From: Polytrichum commune
Taxonomy: Eukaryota; Streptophyta; Polytrichopsida; Polytrichales; Polytrichaceae
Direction: 5' to 3'
Assembly (NCBI GenBank): GCA_950295325.1
Contig: OX485805.1
Coordinates: 54,336,758-54,400,757 of the forward strand
DNA length: 64,000 nucleotides
Below the pieces are notes generated by a model. The model worked only from the letters and a program-made list of their open reading frames with translations, ran no database searches and had not been told where the DNA came from. Positions within the stretch are counted from its first letter, which is position 1, and every line of letters starts with the position of its first letter. This document shows positions 1-10,992 of this stretch, piece after piece. The position numbers and the translations under genes are program-made.

Positions 1-1061
1 ACAATCCATTCAACAGTCGATCCATCTACACAGGTCTGGCCAGCTATGAAATCTTCAACTCTATTGAAATGAAGATATGCTACCATGATAGTTAACATTT
101 TTCCAAACCCCACTCTTGTTTTTGGCGTCCATTGAATATCTTGAAAAAATATTGGCCCTAGCTTGGATTGTTGTGCAGTGATGGAAGGTTTCGGCTTCCT
201 CGGCATATTGGACTTTGCATACTGCAAAAAAAATACATAAGACAATACGCATTACACACCGAATATTTAACATATATAAATCATATATAAAGCAAGAAAA
301 TCCTTTAAAATAATGAAATTACAAGTGTAATACTATTTTCTCTGAAGTATCAAATTCATAAGAGATTGAATGTTTGGTTGGAATTGAATAAGTTAAAATC
401 GTATCATTGTTTGGTTCATGATGGGTATTGCATATTTCACTTATTTTTTTAAAGTGTATAAAATACCCATCACGCACCGGAAGGATGCATCACAAACTTT
501 TATTGATGCAATACCCATCACAAACCAATTTGTTTTTTTAATTATATCATTGTTCGTTTCGCGGTGGGTATTGCATATTTGACTTATTTTTTAAAGTAGA
601 GGCAATACCCATCACACATTGAAAGTAATCTAGAATTGTATCTCTGCTTATTTCGTGAAATATGTCATCACTTCTAAAAGAAAATATTTTTAATAAAGAT
701 AGTACATAACACAAACTACATGTTAATGAAGGAGATAACATATAGCACAAACTACAAATGAAGAAATGATTAGAATTTCAAAGTTGTAGTTAGTGAAACA
801 TACCTTGGAAAAAACTTGAATGAAGCTGCAATTGACAATCTCATTTGCAATTGCAATGCACATCTTCTCATTGTTATGTGTACCCTTAAACCCTAAAGAC
901 TTAGTACATAGGATTCTCACACTATAAAAGATGACCACATTAATATATTTTAAAGTAAAGGCATGGACACCACCTATTTTGAAATTTCAAACCCTAACAC
1001 ATTAATTTATTTTCAATATATAGTAATTATAGTTGGCATGTGGCATTCCTTCCTATTTATA
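1..1061. other. Intergenic, AT-rich, no gene recognised
   Basis: Apart from the repeat at 398-630 I see only short open frames of 60-70 codons with no recognisable protein similarity. Nothing else can be supported. Confidence 0.5.
398..630. repeat. Short direct repeat, about 147-bp period
   Basis: Two copies of a unit containing TATCATTGTTTG/TCG, then GGTGGGTATTGCATATTT, then AATACCCATCAC start near 398 and 545. Within each unit, GGGTATT and AATACCC are inverted, so each copy can fold. This looks like MITE debris. No terminal duplication was recognised and the family is unresolved. Confidence 0.5.
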
Positions 1062-1062
1062 A

Positions 1063-3470
1063 GTTATAATAATAAGAACCGGCATCATGGGAGTGGAGTG
1101 TAGATAGGTTTTTAGATTGGGTTCCAATTAAGAAAACCACACAGGGAAGACCAAATGAGTGTCAGGTGTTGCATCTAGGGATCACCATTGAGTTAATTGA
1201 TAGATTATAAGAGAATTAAGATGTATTTAGGACAACAAACACAGGGAAAAAGACTTCTAGAGTGAGTTTTAGGATTGATTCAATTAAGATTGAGGGTCAC
1301 TCACAGCAGTACATGCAATTGATCAGTCACTCCCTCACAACCCACTCTCATCAGTAACATCACTCTTATAACGTGTTTTGCAATTCAGGGGGTCACAGCT
1401 CTGCCATAGACATTTGATTACGCCATAGTCTCAAAAACCCAAGGCAAAAACTCCTTGAGGTGACCATAGTCTCTTCAAATAAGTAACCAAGAACCATAAG
1501 CCATGCCACAGGTTAGGAATCATCACACTTAAGCATGACTAGCCTGCTTCCAAGTAAATTAATTCATTGATTTACTTTAATACCTCAAGGTTAGTTTAAT
1601 GTTTAGTCATTCTAGATTTATCAAAATAGAATTTCAATACATTAAAATTAATTGTGATGACATGCAAAAGTCTAGTTACAAGTGACGGGAACCGAGTGAC
1701 CGAGTCTAAACGAACCGAACCGGGACCGAGAGCGTCTAAATCGCAGGACTATAGTCTAACACGGCACGGCCATAGTCTGAGTATCCTTCCATAGTCTTAA
1801 GAACCAGTCACCAGTTCCAAGTAACGAGTCTTGAGGCAAGTCCATAGTCTTAGTAACAGTAGCCAGTAACCAGTAAGCGTCTTGTTCTCGAACACTTACC
1901 TGGCACCTTTCCCTTATATGCTGACCCTTGGCAGGCTCACCAAACGATATGGGATATGTGGCCCTCACCTCCCCCAGGTAGAGCGCGCTCGCCTCTTCGC
2001 GACTCCGCGGCTCGCGCACACATTGCTTCGGATTTATCTTCTCTCTCCATCTCCCGTCACCATATGCAATTTCCCTTGATCTCTTATAGGGATGACAGGT
2101 CCCACGGGAGGGTGAGCAAAGATTTAGATGTACCGGAAATCCATCTCAGTAAAACTTGAACAGTATGAAGCTCGATTCAATCGAGGCAATAGATTCGATC
2201 ACTTCTCATTGTGCACTCCAGGGATTATCGATGGAGATCAAAATTAAGTCTAGAAAGCTATCTTCGCAATTCCTTGCCCAACATCAAGGGAACTCTCTAA
2301 GATAACCTCTTACTCGGCAAACAGGACGAGAGAAGTAATCTCCACCTTTCACAGCAAGTAGAATTACCGAGCTCCTCCCAGGTATACGCTCTTCAAAGAA
2401 GAGCGTTCACGCAAACGGGTGCAATTGTGAATTTCTGATGCATTTTGAATTTCACTTATTGACAGTGCTTGAATCACAACATAAACTCATCCCTGACAGG
2501 ATTTCACATTCAATACATCAAATGTCATCAAGAACCAACACAGGAGGTTTGACACACTACAACTGCTTCACGCGGTTTTAATCCCAGTGCAAGTTTACAT
2601 CATTCAAAACATATTCCTTGTATTCAAATTTTACTGTCTCACAACCGATTAACTTCTCAAATAGAACTTCCAGTTCAATCTCGGGTTTCACACCCCTTCC
2701 CAGAAGGTTATCTCACTCTACTTGGGAAAATTATACATGGAAGAGTTATTCCTTTCACAAGATTAATGTATCACAGATAGAAAACAATTACCCTCTTCAC
2801 AAGAGTAAAGGTATATTGTAATTCTTCCTGGACCCTTCTCGGACCCAATTACAATTGTCTTAGACTTAATTTACTCAATACAGACACCACTCTCAGAAAT
2901 TTGATTCATACACTGACAACAGAGAGAATAGCTTCACAATGATATATTATAGAAGGTTCAAGATACATCGAGGGGCTTCACACCCGGAGTTCCAAGAGCC
3001 TATAGTCTTAAGATTCACACACACACACAAGGAGTAAAAACTACCCTCTTCACGAGTGGTAGGGATGATAATGGTCCCCTTCTCTCTCGACTATAGTCCT
3101 TATCAGTTCCCTCTGCCACACAAAAATAACTACCTGGTCAACCATTGCATCTGTTCGCAACCAGATTCCTAAGTACTTCCTGTTTCTCCTCAAGACTATA
3201 GTCCTTATCTTCTGACCCTTTAGCTCTCGTCTATGGTCATGCCAGTTGAAAATGGTCATTTCCACTACATTCTTCCTATTTACCTCTTTTCTCACTAAGG
3301 TAGTCTTATGAACTGATTTCTGATTTGAAAACACACTAATTTTCAGAAATCAATCCTACTGACCAAAAAATTTGGCTGACATGGAGCCAAAAAGTGATGC
3401 TAAAAATAATTCTCCTAACACATGCCAAACAAAGTTATAATAATAACAATCGGCATCATGAGATGTGTAT
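1063..3470. repeat. Unresolved repeat-like segment with recurrent CCATAGTCT motif
   Basis: The interval is flanked by two direct copies of AGTTATAATAATAA followed by CGGCATCATG (near 1064 and 3433). Inside, variants of the 9-mer CCATAGTCT/CTATAGTC recur about ten times between 1423 and 3240. The segment is less AT-rich than its surroundings and has no sustained reading frame. It may be a non-coding retroelement remnant, but I found no primer-binding site or LTR pair. Confidence 0.35.
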
Positions 3471-3520
3471 CCAAAAAGTGATGCTTAAAAATAGTTGTCC
3501 TCACACATGGCAAAGAAAGC
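3387..3520. repeat. Direct tandem duplication, 84-bp spacing
   Basis: CCAAAAAGTGATGC occurs at 3387 and again at 3471. Each copy is followed by a similar AACACATGCCAAA / CACACATGGCAAAG stretch. It is a simple local duplication at the right edge of the repeat-like segment. Confidence 0.6.
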
Positions 3521-3938
3521 TAGAATATTCCGCCTAATCCACCTCTTAACCATGGTTAAGTCCACTTGGGTTGGGGAGTGGATGAGAATTGGATGGCGCC
3601 ATCCACTGCAATCATCCGGAAAGGTACCAGTGTACTTGTTGGTTCGCCCTCCCCCTTTCATCGCTGGAACTGCCAAAGGGTCACAAGCTGCTTCGCCGGC
3701 CCACTCGTCAACTAGTTAAAAAACAAAGGGTAACCTACATGAAAAATCATGTGTACTCTAAGTCCACAGTCGGTGCATTTGCAGATGTATTGGCGAGAAG
3801 CTTATAGTAGTGATGAAGCTTAGTACAGATGTACATCTAAGATCCTAACCAACCCATTTTGGCTGCAATGCAAACTGAGTGTACCTCCTATGTCGTTCTG
3901 CAGGAATGAAATTTATGGGGATTCCTGCATTCAAAGCT
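3521..3938. other. Stretch without recognised gene
   Basis: Open frames of 60-75 codons occur on both strands, but none shows recognisable similarity. Part of it could be upstream sequence of the pseudogene that starts at 3939. Confidence 0.35.
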
Positions 3939-5112
3939 TATGATGGTGTCAGCGGCAGCACTCACCAGTCGAACTTTAACAGATTGGTGGCAAAAGGGCT
4001 ACCGCGTCTTTACACTTAGCGTCTATGGAGTCCCCACCAACCGTCTATACGTGGCCGTGTGGGTGCAAGGCGGTGGCCCAGCCTGGGATGCCATCCATGG
4101 CTTCACCGCCGGTCAGCAGATGAATGCCGCTCATTCTCTTGGTCATAGGAACACGAAGCAACGCGGTGTTTGTAGGAACTTTTGAGTAGAGGACGGTCAC
4201 CGGGTTGCTAACAAGATTTGGCTTAACGGACGATCCAGACACCGATTTTAACTCATTCTTAGGCGTCAACAAGTGAGCACTCAAACAACAACTTATGCTA
4301 TGAGGCTCTTCGATTTGTGGAGACTCGGTGACAAGGTTGTATCCAGGGATCTGGGAGCCCCGGTTTTCCCACTCCTGGGCATTGTCACCAAAGCCCTCTC
4401 CACCCAAACTCCATCCCCCTACATCGACCGCATCACTGTGCAACGCATGATTGACCGCACTAGCGGCTGGGACGCATCCCAGTCCGGATTCAACGCCATC
4501 TTCAGCCTGCCCAATTTCTCCTCCGCACTTGATCCTCGCTGTCCCTCCGAGCAAGATGGACATAGCCATAAACATGGATGGATAGGCTCAACAATTCAAG
4601 CCTGGATCTCAAACTGCCTACTCCAACTTCGGTTACGTCTTGCTCAGCTTGGTCATCGAGAAAAACTCCGCGCAACCCTACGTCACGAACCTGCGGAACA
4701 AGGTCCTCATCCCCATGGGCGTCAATGACGTTGTCCTAGGCGGCACCCTCAAGTTGCAGAATCTCAGCAATGAGGTGTCCTACGACCACCCCTCCGTGGG
4801 CTTGCCCTCCACAAACCCTAAATCCTCCACCCTAGTGTTGTTTACTTACGGCGGCGTGGAGTACATGTGCGAGCGGTAGACTCCGCAGGCGGCCTCATCG
4901 CCATTGCCACTGATGTTGTGAACCTCATCACCAAGCACGCCGTCTGAGGTACCGCTAGCCGGTCCTCGGAATCTGCTCGCTCTGGCAGCGGGGCGGGTGT
5001 GAGCAGTTTCGCATAATCTAAAGGCGATGGCAGTGACTTTGCTTACATCTTCAACACAAGAGATTTCCTTCCTCCTACATCCAATGCCCTTGAAAGACCT
5101 TCATAACAAGCT
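3939..5112 (+). pseudogene. Broken BTRD-repeat/beta-lactamase-like serine hydrolase (polyglycine-hydrolase type)
   Basis: Read across frames, the plus strand matches two linked modules. First comes a repeat of the bacterial tandem repeat domain 1 type: YDGVSGSTHQSNFN, a frameshift near 3995, then KGYRVFTLSVYGVP, LYVAVWVQ and PAWDAIHGF. It finishes with NAVFVGTFE and FGLTDDPDTDFN after another shift and an in-frame TAG near 4184. A class-C beta-lactamase-like region follows: TYAMRLFDL, FPLLGIVTK, ITVQRMIDRTSGWD, then PGSQTAYSNFGYVLLSLVIE with the Y-S-N catalytic signature near 4605-4640. The C-terminal end is SAGGLIAIATDVVNL, GSGAGVSSFA and DFAYIFNTRDF, interrupted by stops. Related proteins are known in bacteria and fungi, where some cleave glycine-rich linkers of plant chitinases. 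At least three frameshifts and four stops are present, and the S-x-x-K segment before TYAMRLF seems deleted, so it cannot be active. A 1.2-kb relic like this could come from a plant homologue or from horizontal transfer. Confidence 0.75.
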
Positions 5113-5177
5113 TTCCTCCCTGCTCCACACCACTCCCCATTAGGCTCATCATGATGCAACATTATTTACCCAGAGTA

Positions 5178-5493
5178 GAAGCGCCCATAGCCCATCATCT
5201 AAGAGATTTTACGCTAGATCTGCAAAAGTATAAGGTGGTGCAAAAAATTTCTTGCATACAAAGATAGAAAGGAGTGCAATTTTATTCATAGAATTGAATT
5301 TACTTTGAATTTTTGAAGTCTAAAATTGGCCCCAACATATTATCAATGTCTAAAGTTTGTCATAACTACTCATTCCTCCTCACTTTAGCACTCAAACCAA
5401 TGACACGTGTCATAGCACTACTGGTTCTGGACTGATCGAAATTCCAGCACCCTATAAATTGTTAATGGGGCCTTGATCGAGAATAGGCATCTC
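5178..5493 (+). mobile_element. MITE, GAGGCGCC family, copy 1
   Basis: The element is flanked by TA. Its terminal repeats are GAAGCGCCCATAGCC on the left and, reading inward from the right, GAGATGCCTATTCTCGAT. The internal sequence is shared with five other copies in the window, including the phrase for CACTTTAGCACTCAAACCAA and the following CACGTGTCATAGCAC. TIRs and a TA target place it among Tc1/mariner-like (Stowaway-like) MITEs, which is inference. It has no coding capacity. Confidence 0.7.
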
Positions 5494-6022
5494 TACTAGT
5501 TGAAACTAAGGCTCATAGCCCTATAGCTTCTTGTAGTTAAACATCTCTTTGAGCAGCATATTATGATTTAGAAGTAAAATTATATCAACGACATGAACAT
5601 TGGTGTTACTTGCTGTCTAGTGAGTGTACTTTCTAAGTAGGGATAACCACCCCTCCATGAGCTTTTGGAGAGGTTGAGTGACCACCCGTACACAAAGGTC
5701 AAACGATATAATATCTTTTGGTTCTCACCTCTCCTTATCTTTGCATTGGGAGTTGACTTGAGTTCTATATGGTGTGCCATGTGTTAAATAGAGTGGTCTT
5801 CGTGACTTGTCACGTAGCACCCAATGTCATATGACACCCTCTCCGATAGTTGCCAACCAGAGATTGCAAGATAATTAATGTGGGTTGATCATGATGACTA
5901 TTGATGCCACACTAAATCAGATGCTTAGTGCAGCTTCTTACATGAATTCTATTTTAAAGCTTCAAATAACTGAGGCTCGTTTGTATAGAACCTCACATCC
6001 TAGAGTTTGTCACAGTGGGTCA
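5494..6022. other. Short intergenic spacer, nothing recognised
   Basis: This lies between the GAGGCGCC-type MITE and the first pogo element. It contains only short open frames. Confidence 0.5.
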
Positions 6023-6250
6023 TACACCCTAACCTTGATAATGTCACACCCTCCGTTTCACCAAAAAGTGTGATATAAACAAGGTGTGACATACTTGATA
6101 ATGTCACATTTTGTGCATAATGTGATATTATCAAAAAATATGTAGAAAATCAAAATATAATTACAATTTTTTTTTAAATAACAAATACGAGACTTCAATG
6201 TTTTTGAATGTAAAATCTAATTCAAAATTGTGAATAACAACAAGAGCACA

Positions 6251-7243
6251 TCATAATGTGTCATTGAGATCAGGTAAAGACCTCTCACTAGAGACAAAGA
6301 AGCTTCTAATGTCACATTGTTTTGTTGATGTTAAATGTGCAACACCAATTCTAATGAGTTTGTCATGGATTTTTTCCATTTCTAACAACTCATGAGTGCT
6401 GAAAATCTGAGAACCTTGGGTAGCCATAAAATTCAAAACATCTTTAGCATATTTTTGTGCATCGCTTAACTTCACTACTTTAGACTCATCATCACTGCTA
6501 TCAACAATCAATGGGTCCACTTCCATGGAATCAAGAACCTGTTCGCCATCTTGCACTAATTGCACAAGCTCCTCAGTAGAAAATTCCACCTCAAAATCAT
6601 CTTCACCTTCCATGTTTATGTACTCCAAAGGACAAAGCTTTTCTATAGGCTTGCCTTCAACATCCAAACCCAAATTTAATGCGGCGATGAGTCTACCCAA
6701 TTCCAAAGTTGTTTCCTCCATTTTGGACTTCATACGTTCATCAAGATTGTTTATATCTGAATTCCACTCTGCAGGCAATATGGCGGACTTTGTCCAACAA
6801 TTTCTAATGGTTTGATCATCTAATTCATGCCATGCCGCCACACACCATAGCATAGCTTGAAATTCATCAACATTCAATTTCCCCAAATCTTCATTTGAGT
6901 TGTTATCAATTTGTTGCAAAGTCCAGGCAACAAGCTTGCGCTTATAACACATTTTGAATGCTGCAATCACTCCTTGATCCAAAGGCTGAACAACTAAAGT
7001 CACATTTGGTGGAAGGAACAAGATAGTGATATGGGAGAGTACAAAAGCATTAAACCCATCTATAACTTTCTTGACCTCACCATGAATATCATGGTTTCCT
7101 ACATTATCCATAATAATCCAAATCTTTCTGTCTTTCAATGCCATTCTTCGGTTCTCACTCTTCACCCAATGTGTAAAAACATCACCATTCATCCAGGCTG
7201 AATTGTTAGAATAATAGTGTACTGTCCTATTTGGATCAAAATT
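6251..7243 (-). pseudogene. Pogo/Tigger-like DDE transposase, C-terminal half
   Basis: The open frame from the ATG at 7192 gives 313 aa. The frame stays open upstream to a TAG at 7244-7246, adding the family-typical VHYYSNNSAW before the methionine. The sequence shows the second catalytic aspartate in IIMDNVGNHD and the third in LPPNVTLVVQPLDQG, followed by a typical C-terminal region with an acidic segment. At residues 292-299 of the ATG-started frame is QCDIRSFF, an exact match to the PCNA-interacting (PIP) box Q-x-x-I-x-x-F-F. A similar PCNA-binding site is known in Drosophila pogo transposase. The N-terminal helix-turn-helix domains and the first catalytic aspartate are missing. The lost part is replaced at 7244-7266 by plant telomere repeats. 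The protein would cut no DNA, but this half is otherwise uninterrupted. Confidence 0.85.
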
Positions 7244-7266
7244 CTAAACCCTAAACCCTAAACCCT
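7244..7266. repeat. Interstitial plant telomere repeat (3.3 units of CTAAACC)
   Basis: Three head-to-tail units of the Arabidopsis-type telomere heptamer sit exactly where the transposase reading frame of pogo copy 1 breaks off. Short interstitial telomere tracts are known scars of double-strand-break repair, so this may mark the deletion junction. Confidence 0.8.
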
Positions 7267-7758
7267 GCGAGTATGTAGAATTGAGCATTTGGACTCCGAA
7301 ACACGTACCAAATTTGAAATTACACAAGGCATCCCACTATGCCGAAAGCATTGAATGAGAGCTCATTCAATGACCCCCAATATGCTTTGCTTTAGCCCAT
7401 GCTCACCCATGAATAATAATATCGAACCCATGCCCACCCATACAATCCATCCATACTTGATATTATCACATTTACACTACGGATTTTGAAAAAAAATAGT
7501 GACATTATCAAGGGTGATAGGGATAATAACGAGGGAGTTTTACACTATGAAAATCGGTTTCAAACTTTTAGGTGACAATATCAAGGTGTTCTATTAACAA
7601 GGGTGACATTATCAAGGTTAGATTGTATACCATATGCAAATTTGATGGTACATGAACTTTTCGACCTGCACATTGCAAAGAAGGTTCTGGTCTTGAAATC
7701 AGCTTTCTAAAGACTATAAGCTACCATGGGAACAAGATTTAATAGAATACAACAAGTA

Positions 7759-9451
7759 CTGTTCTCCCTCTTTAGTATGACATGTTTGGGAAACACAAAA
7801 AATGTCGTATTATCGAGGTCTCATCTTCTCCTTAATATGACAAATAGCATAAAATTGTTGTACTATCGAGGGAATACAAAAACATAAGCAATATGAGCTT
7901 AAAAATATATACAATGAGTTAAAGCAATATAGATAGTATGAAATAATAACTTATAACTTCAAACAAATACAAATATTCTCAGGAAATTTTGAAATAGGAG
8001 TTCAAAGATCTGTGGTGGTGCCTACCTTAGTTAGCAATTAACATCTTATTTAATTCCATACTAGTTTTTGAAAACTAATAATTTCATTAACACCAAAATG
8101 TAAAGAGTTGTCTAATAAGAAAGTAGACAACAATGATGCATGACGTTTAGCATCACTAAGCTTTACTGTAGGTGGAGCAACATCATCCACATCTACTGAA
8201 TGTATATCAACATTAATATCAAAGCCTTTTGCATAATTGATTCCCAAAGCAACATCCACCAACTCATCAGTACTCAATTCTAGCTCAGTAAACTCTTCCC
8301 CTTCCCTCTGAATGTAAGTCGCGATTGGCATCTCATCATCATCCAATCGCAACTTTCAAATCAAAGCACCAAGTTCATCTAATTCTTTTTGCATTTTATT
8401 CTTCTCCCTTTCATCAACTAGGGAAAAATCAACATTCCATGTTGTTGGTAATATACGCGTCATCCTCCAACAATTCCTGACTATCTGTGCATCCAACTCA
8501 CTTCATACTTCATAACTCCACATGATAGCTTGTCTGATGTTGGGCACCACCTTCCTTAAGTCCTTCAATGTGGCATCATCATATTGTGACAAAACCCACT
8601 GCAAAAGTTTCTTCTTGTACTGAATTTTGAAAGATGCTATTATACCTTGATCCAAAGGTTGAACTACGCTTGTAACATTGGGAGGAAGGAATATCAATTT
8701 CATGTTGCTCAATTCCAAGGTTGAAAAACCACGAGACTTACCAACTTTGGCAGAGCTAACAACATATGAAGATGCATTATCCAAAATCATAATCACCTTT
8801 TGATTTTGGCCTTTGAACTAATTGTTGAGCTGCAAAATCCAAGCTTCAAATATATCCCTCTTCATCCAAGCTGTTTTATTTGAGTGCCACCGAACATACT
8901 CATGAGGCTACCACCTTCCAAAACATCGTGGTTGCTTAGACATATAAATCACAAGCAACTTCAACTTATCAGTCCTAGTTGAATTAACAACAAGAGCAGG
9001 GGTTACACGCTGCTTCTGAAACTTTTGACCCTTCCCCTTCCCTTTGTGCTAATGTTTTATTAGTATGTGCTCTAAAATATAATCTAGTCTCATTCATGTT
9101 GTAAACATCTTCAGGCTCATAATCTAACAAAGAATAAGAAGGAGACCACTCTAACCCTAACCAAGTCCATTCTACACTGGTAACCCTAATTATTATTATC
9201 TTCCCAATAATAAGTGAAGTTCCCAAGTAGTTCCCAAGTGAAAATGGATGTATTTTAGATGTACATAACATAGATGAAGGGAATTGTAGCATTAATTATC
9301 TCTTTAATATGACATAACAAAGATTCTAAATGTCGTATTATCGAGTGTCATAGTCGTATAAAAGAGGGAGTTTTGAACTAAAAAGTGCAAAAATGTGTCA
9401 TAACGTCGAGGGTGTTGTATAAACAAGTGTCGTATTAACAAGGTTAGACTG
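7759..9451 (-). mobile_element. Degenerate pogo/Tigger-type DNA transposon, copy 2
   Basis: The element is flanked by TA at 7757-7758 and 9452-9453. The right end read inward is CAGTCTAACCTTGTTAATAC and the left end is CTGTTCTCCCTCTTTAGTAT, which are similar but diverged. Several GTCGTATTATCGAG motifs lie just inside both ends. It contains the second transposase relic. It sits 133 bp from copy 1 in the same orientation. The right TIR shares CTAACCTTG with copy 1, so the two are related families rather than recent duplicates. Confidence 0.8.
7988..9140 (-). pseudogene. Pogo/Tigger-like DDE transposase, broken
   Basis: Starting near 9140, the minus strand reads EPEDVYNMNETRLYFRA, the block that normally holds the first catalytic aspartate (MDETGL). 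Here Asp is Asn and Gly is Arg. After a frameshift near 9000 come VTPALVVNSTRTDKLKLLVI and WHSNKTAWMKRDIFEAW, with stop codons before PHEYVRW and before FKGQNQK. Then come the second Asp (IMILDNASS) and the third (LPPNVTSVVQPLDQG). The acidic C-terminal region occupies 8352-8050. Beyond its stop and a further shift, 8014-7991 encodes HRSLNSYF, a PIP box with the leading Gln changed to His. The N-terminal DNA-binding domains are absent. It is clearly inactive, and is more decayed than copy 1. Confidence 0.85.
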
Positions 9452-9453
9452 TA

Positions 9454-10992
9454 CTTCAGTGAAGTTAGTAGCCAGACTGTAAGTGGCACTCTTCTGAAAC
9501 TCATCATCATCTGGAAGTACGGGTGAGTTATAGAAGCAGATCGATGAAGTTAGTAGCTAGCCAAATTATAAGTTTGAGAAGAGTGACATTCCCAGGTTTG
9601 TCCAGACTTCCGTTCTCTGAGACAAATGAGAAAATAGTAAGTCGTGGGATATTCTATGAGGCTAAAGCTTGTGCAAATTTGGAACCAAGTGAAAAACATA
9701 AGTCTCCTTATGGTGTAAACAAGTTGACATGTGAGAATTAAAGTGATGGGGGTGCATAGGCCGCAGAGATTGTGAAAATACGGTCCTCATTGCAACAACA
9801 ATCATGTCAAAGAAATGTTTTCCAGCAATCGTAATTATACATCCGTTGCCACTCTGGCACCTCGATTTGGTCTTGAAAATGGGAATCATAACATGATTTA
9901 TTTGGGATTTCCTCAGCCTTTGACCCCAACATTTGAGTGCATTGTGCCTCGAAACACCTTCCAGAGGAGGACCGAAGCTTTTTAAGTCAGGTTGTTTGGT
10001 AGGTTTTTCGTCCCAGCTCAATTCTAATAACAGATCCACCAAGTGACAATTCAGACAAACATAACAAATCTGGCCTGAGTGGCCCTGCAAGACCAATGCA
10101 AGAATGTATGCACTCTGCTTTCTAGTACAAATACTAAAGGAGCATGTCCCTACATAATCTTATAGCTCCACTGAAAAGCATTTTCTAGATTATCTCAAAT
10201 GAGACTTGTATCTCTAAAACGCTCCCAAATGACCAACTTTCCACCACATCAAAGGTGCTGTAAACAATATCAAGGTAAGTGGGCCTCAAATGCATACCAA
10301 TCAGCTCACCTCTCCAGATACTGAAGAAAAAACTAGTTTGAAATAATTAGCAAATGTAAATAGAGTCTGTCACCATTTTCCTTATAATTTTTGGAGCTCA
10401 TATATGTATGTAGGTAGGTAGGTAGTTCAACATTGAGGTGAATATTCCCTTTCTTCCCAAAATATAACATAAATTCCTGTAATTGCGGTGATTGCTGAGC
10501 TTAGAAAAAGGTAAACGGGTCTAAGATGGACACTTTCGGCTTTGCACTCACTTGACCTACTAGAATATTGAATACAGTGCTAGGACTATGAGATGATTAG
10601 CAACTATAAATCAATGCCGTAGCCGATGTCCTTGTAGTTTTTGGAACTTGTAAATTGTCAATATCTTATTCAAAGTCGAAGAAGGGAAAGTTCTATTCTA
10701 TTTTGAATGACCATATTAACCCCCCCCCCCCCCCAGCCCTTACTAAATACCTTCGACAACCAAACCTTGAATAGTAATGAATAAATTAATGAGAGCATAG
10801 TAGAAAATAAATAAATAGAAATTCAAAATGATATTTATATATCTTTCACATTTTAAAATGATATTCAAAATTTTATTTATTTTTATTCATGTCAATACTC
10901 ATATTCATCCCTAACCCCAAACTATAATACATGTGTATGAGCAAGAGAAGCAACGAAATTGGGCCCCCTTTATTTTAGTTAGGGTTCAACAA
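9454..10992. other. Intergenic stretch with a poly-C tract
   Basis: Short open frames of up to 144 codons (9662-10096, minus) have no recognisable similarity. A run of C lies near 10721-10734. A small imperfect inverted repeat around GAAGTTAGTAGC occurs at 9461 and 9548. Nothing else is supported. Confidence 0.4.

Larger units (their letters stand above)
6025..7625 (-). mobile_element. Degenerate pogo/Tigger-type DNA transposon, copy 1
   Basis: The element is bounded by TA dinucleotides at 6023-6024 and 7626-7627. Its TIRs are CACCCTAACCTTGATAATGT at 6025 and CAATCTAACCTTGATAATGT reading inward from 7625. Subterminal copies of the GATAATGTCAC motif follow on both sides. A TA target, CA-starting TIRs and a pogo-type transposase on the minus strand agree with one another. 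At 1.6 kb it is shorter than a complete pogo element because the 5' part of the transposase is gone. Confidence 0.85.

Noticed and set aside
1756-2159. Overlapping open frames of 65-87 codons on both strands
   Set aside because: They are mutually overlapping and low in similarity to anything I know. They fall in the repeat-like CCATAGTCT segment and are probably chance frames.
4045-4575. 176-codon minus-strand frame
   Set aside because: It is the shadow of the plus-strand hydrolase pseudogene, whose translated motifs are clearly recognisable. The minus-strand product has none.
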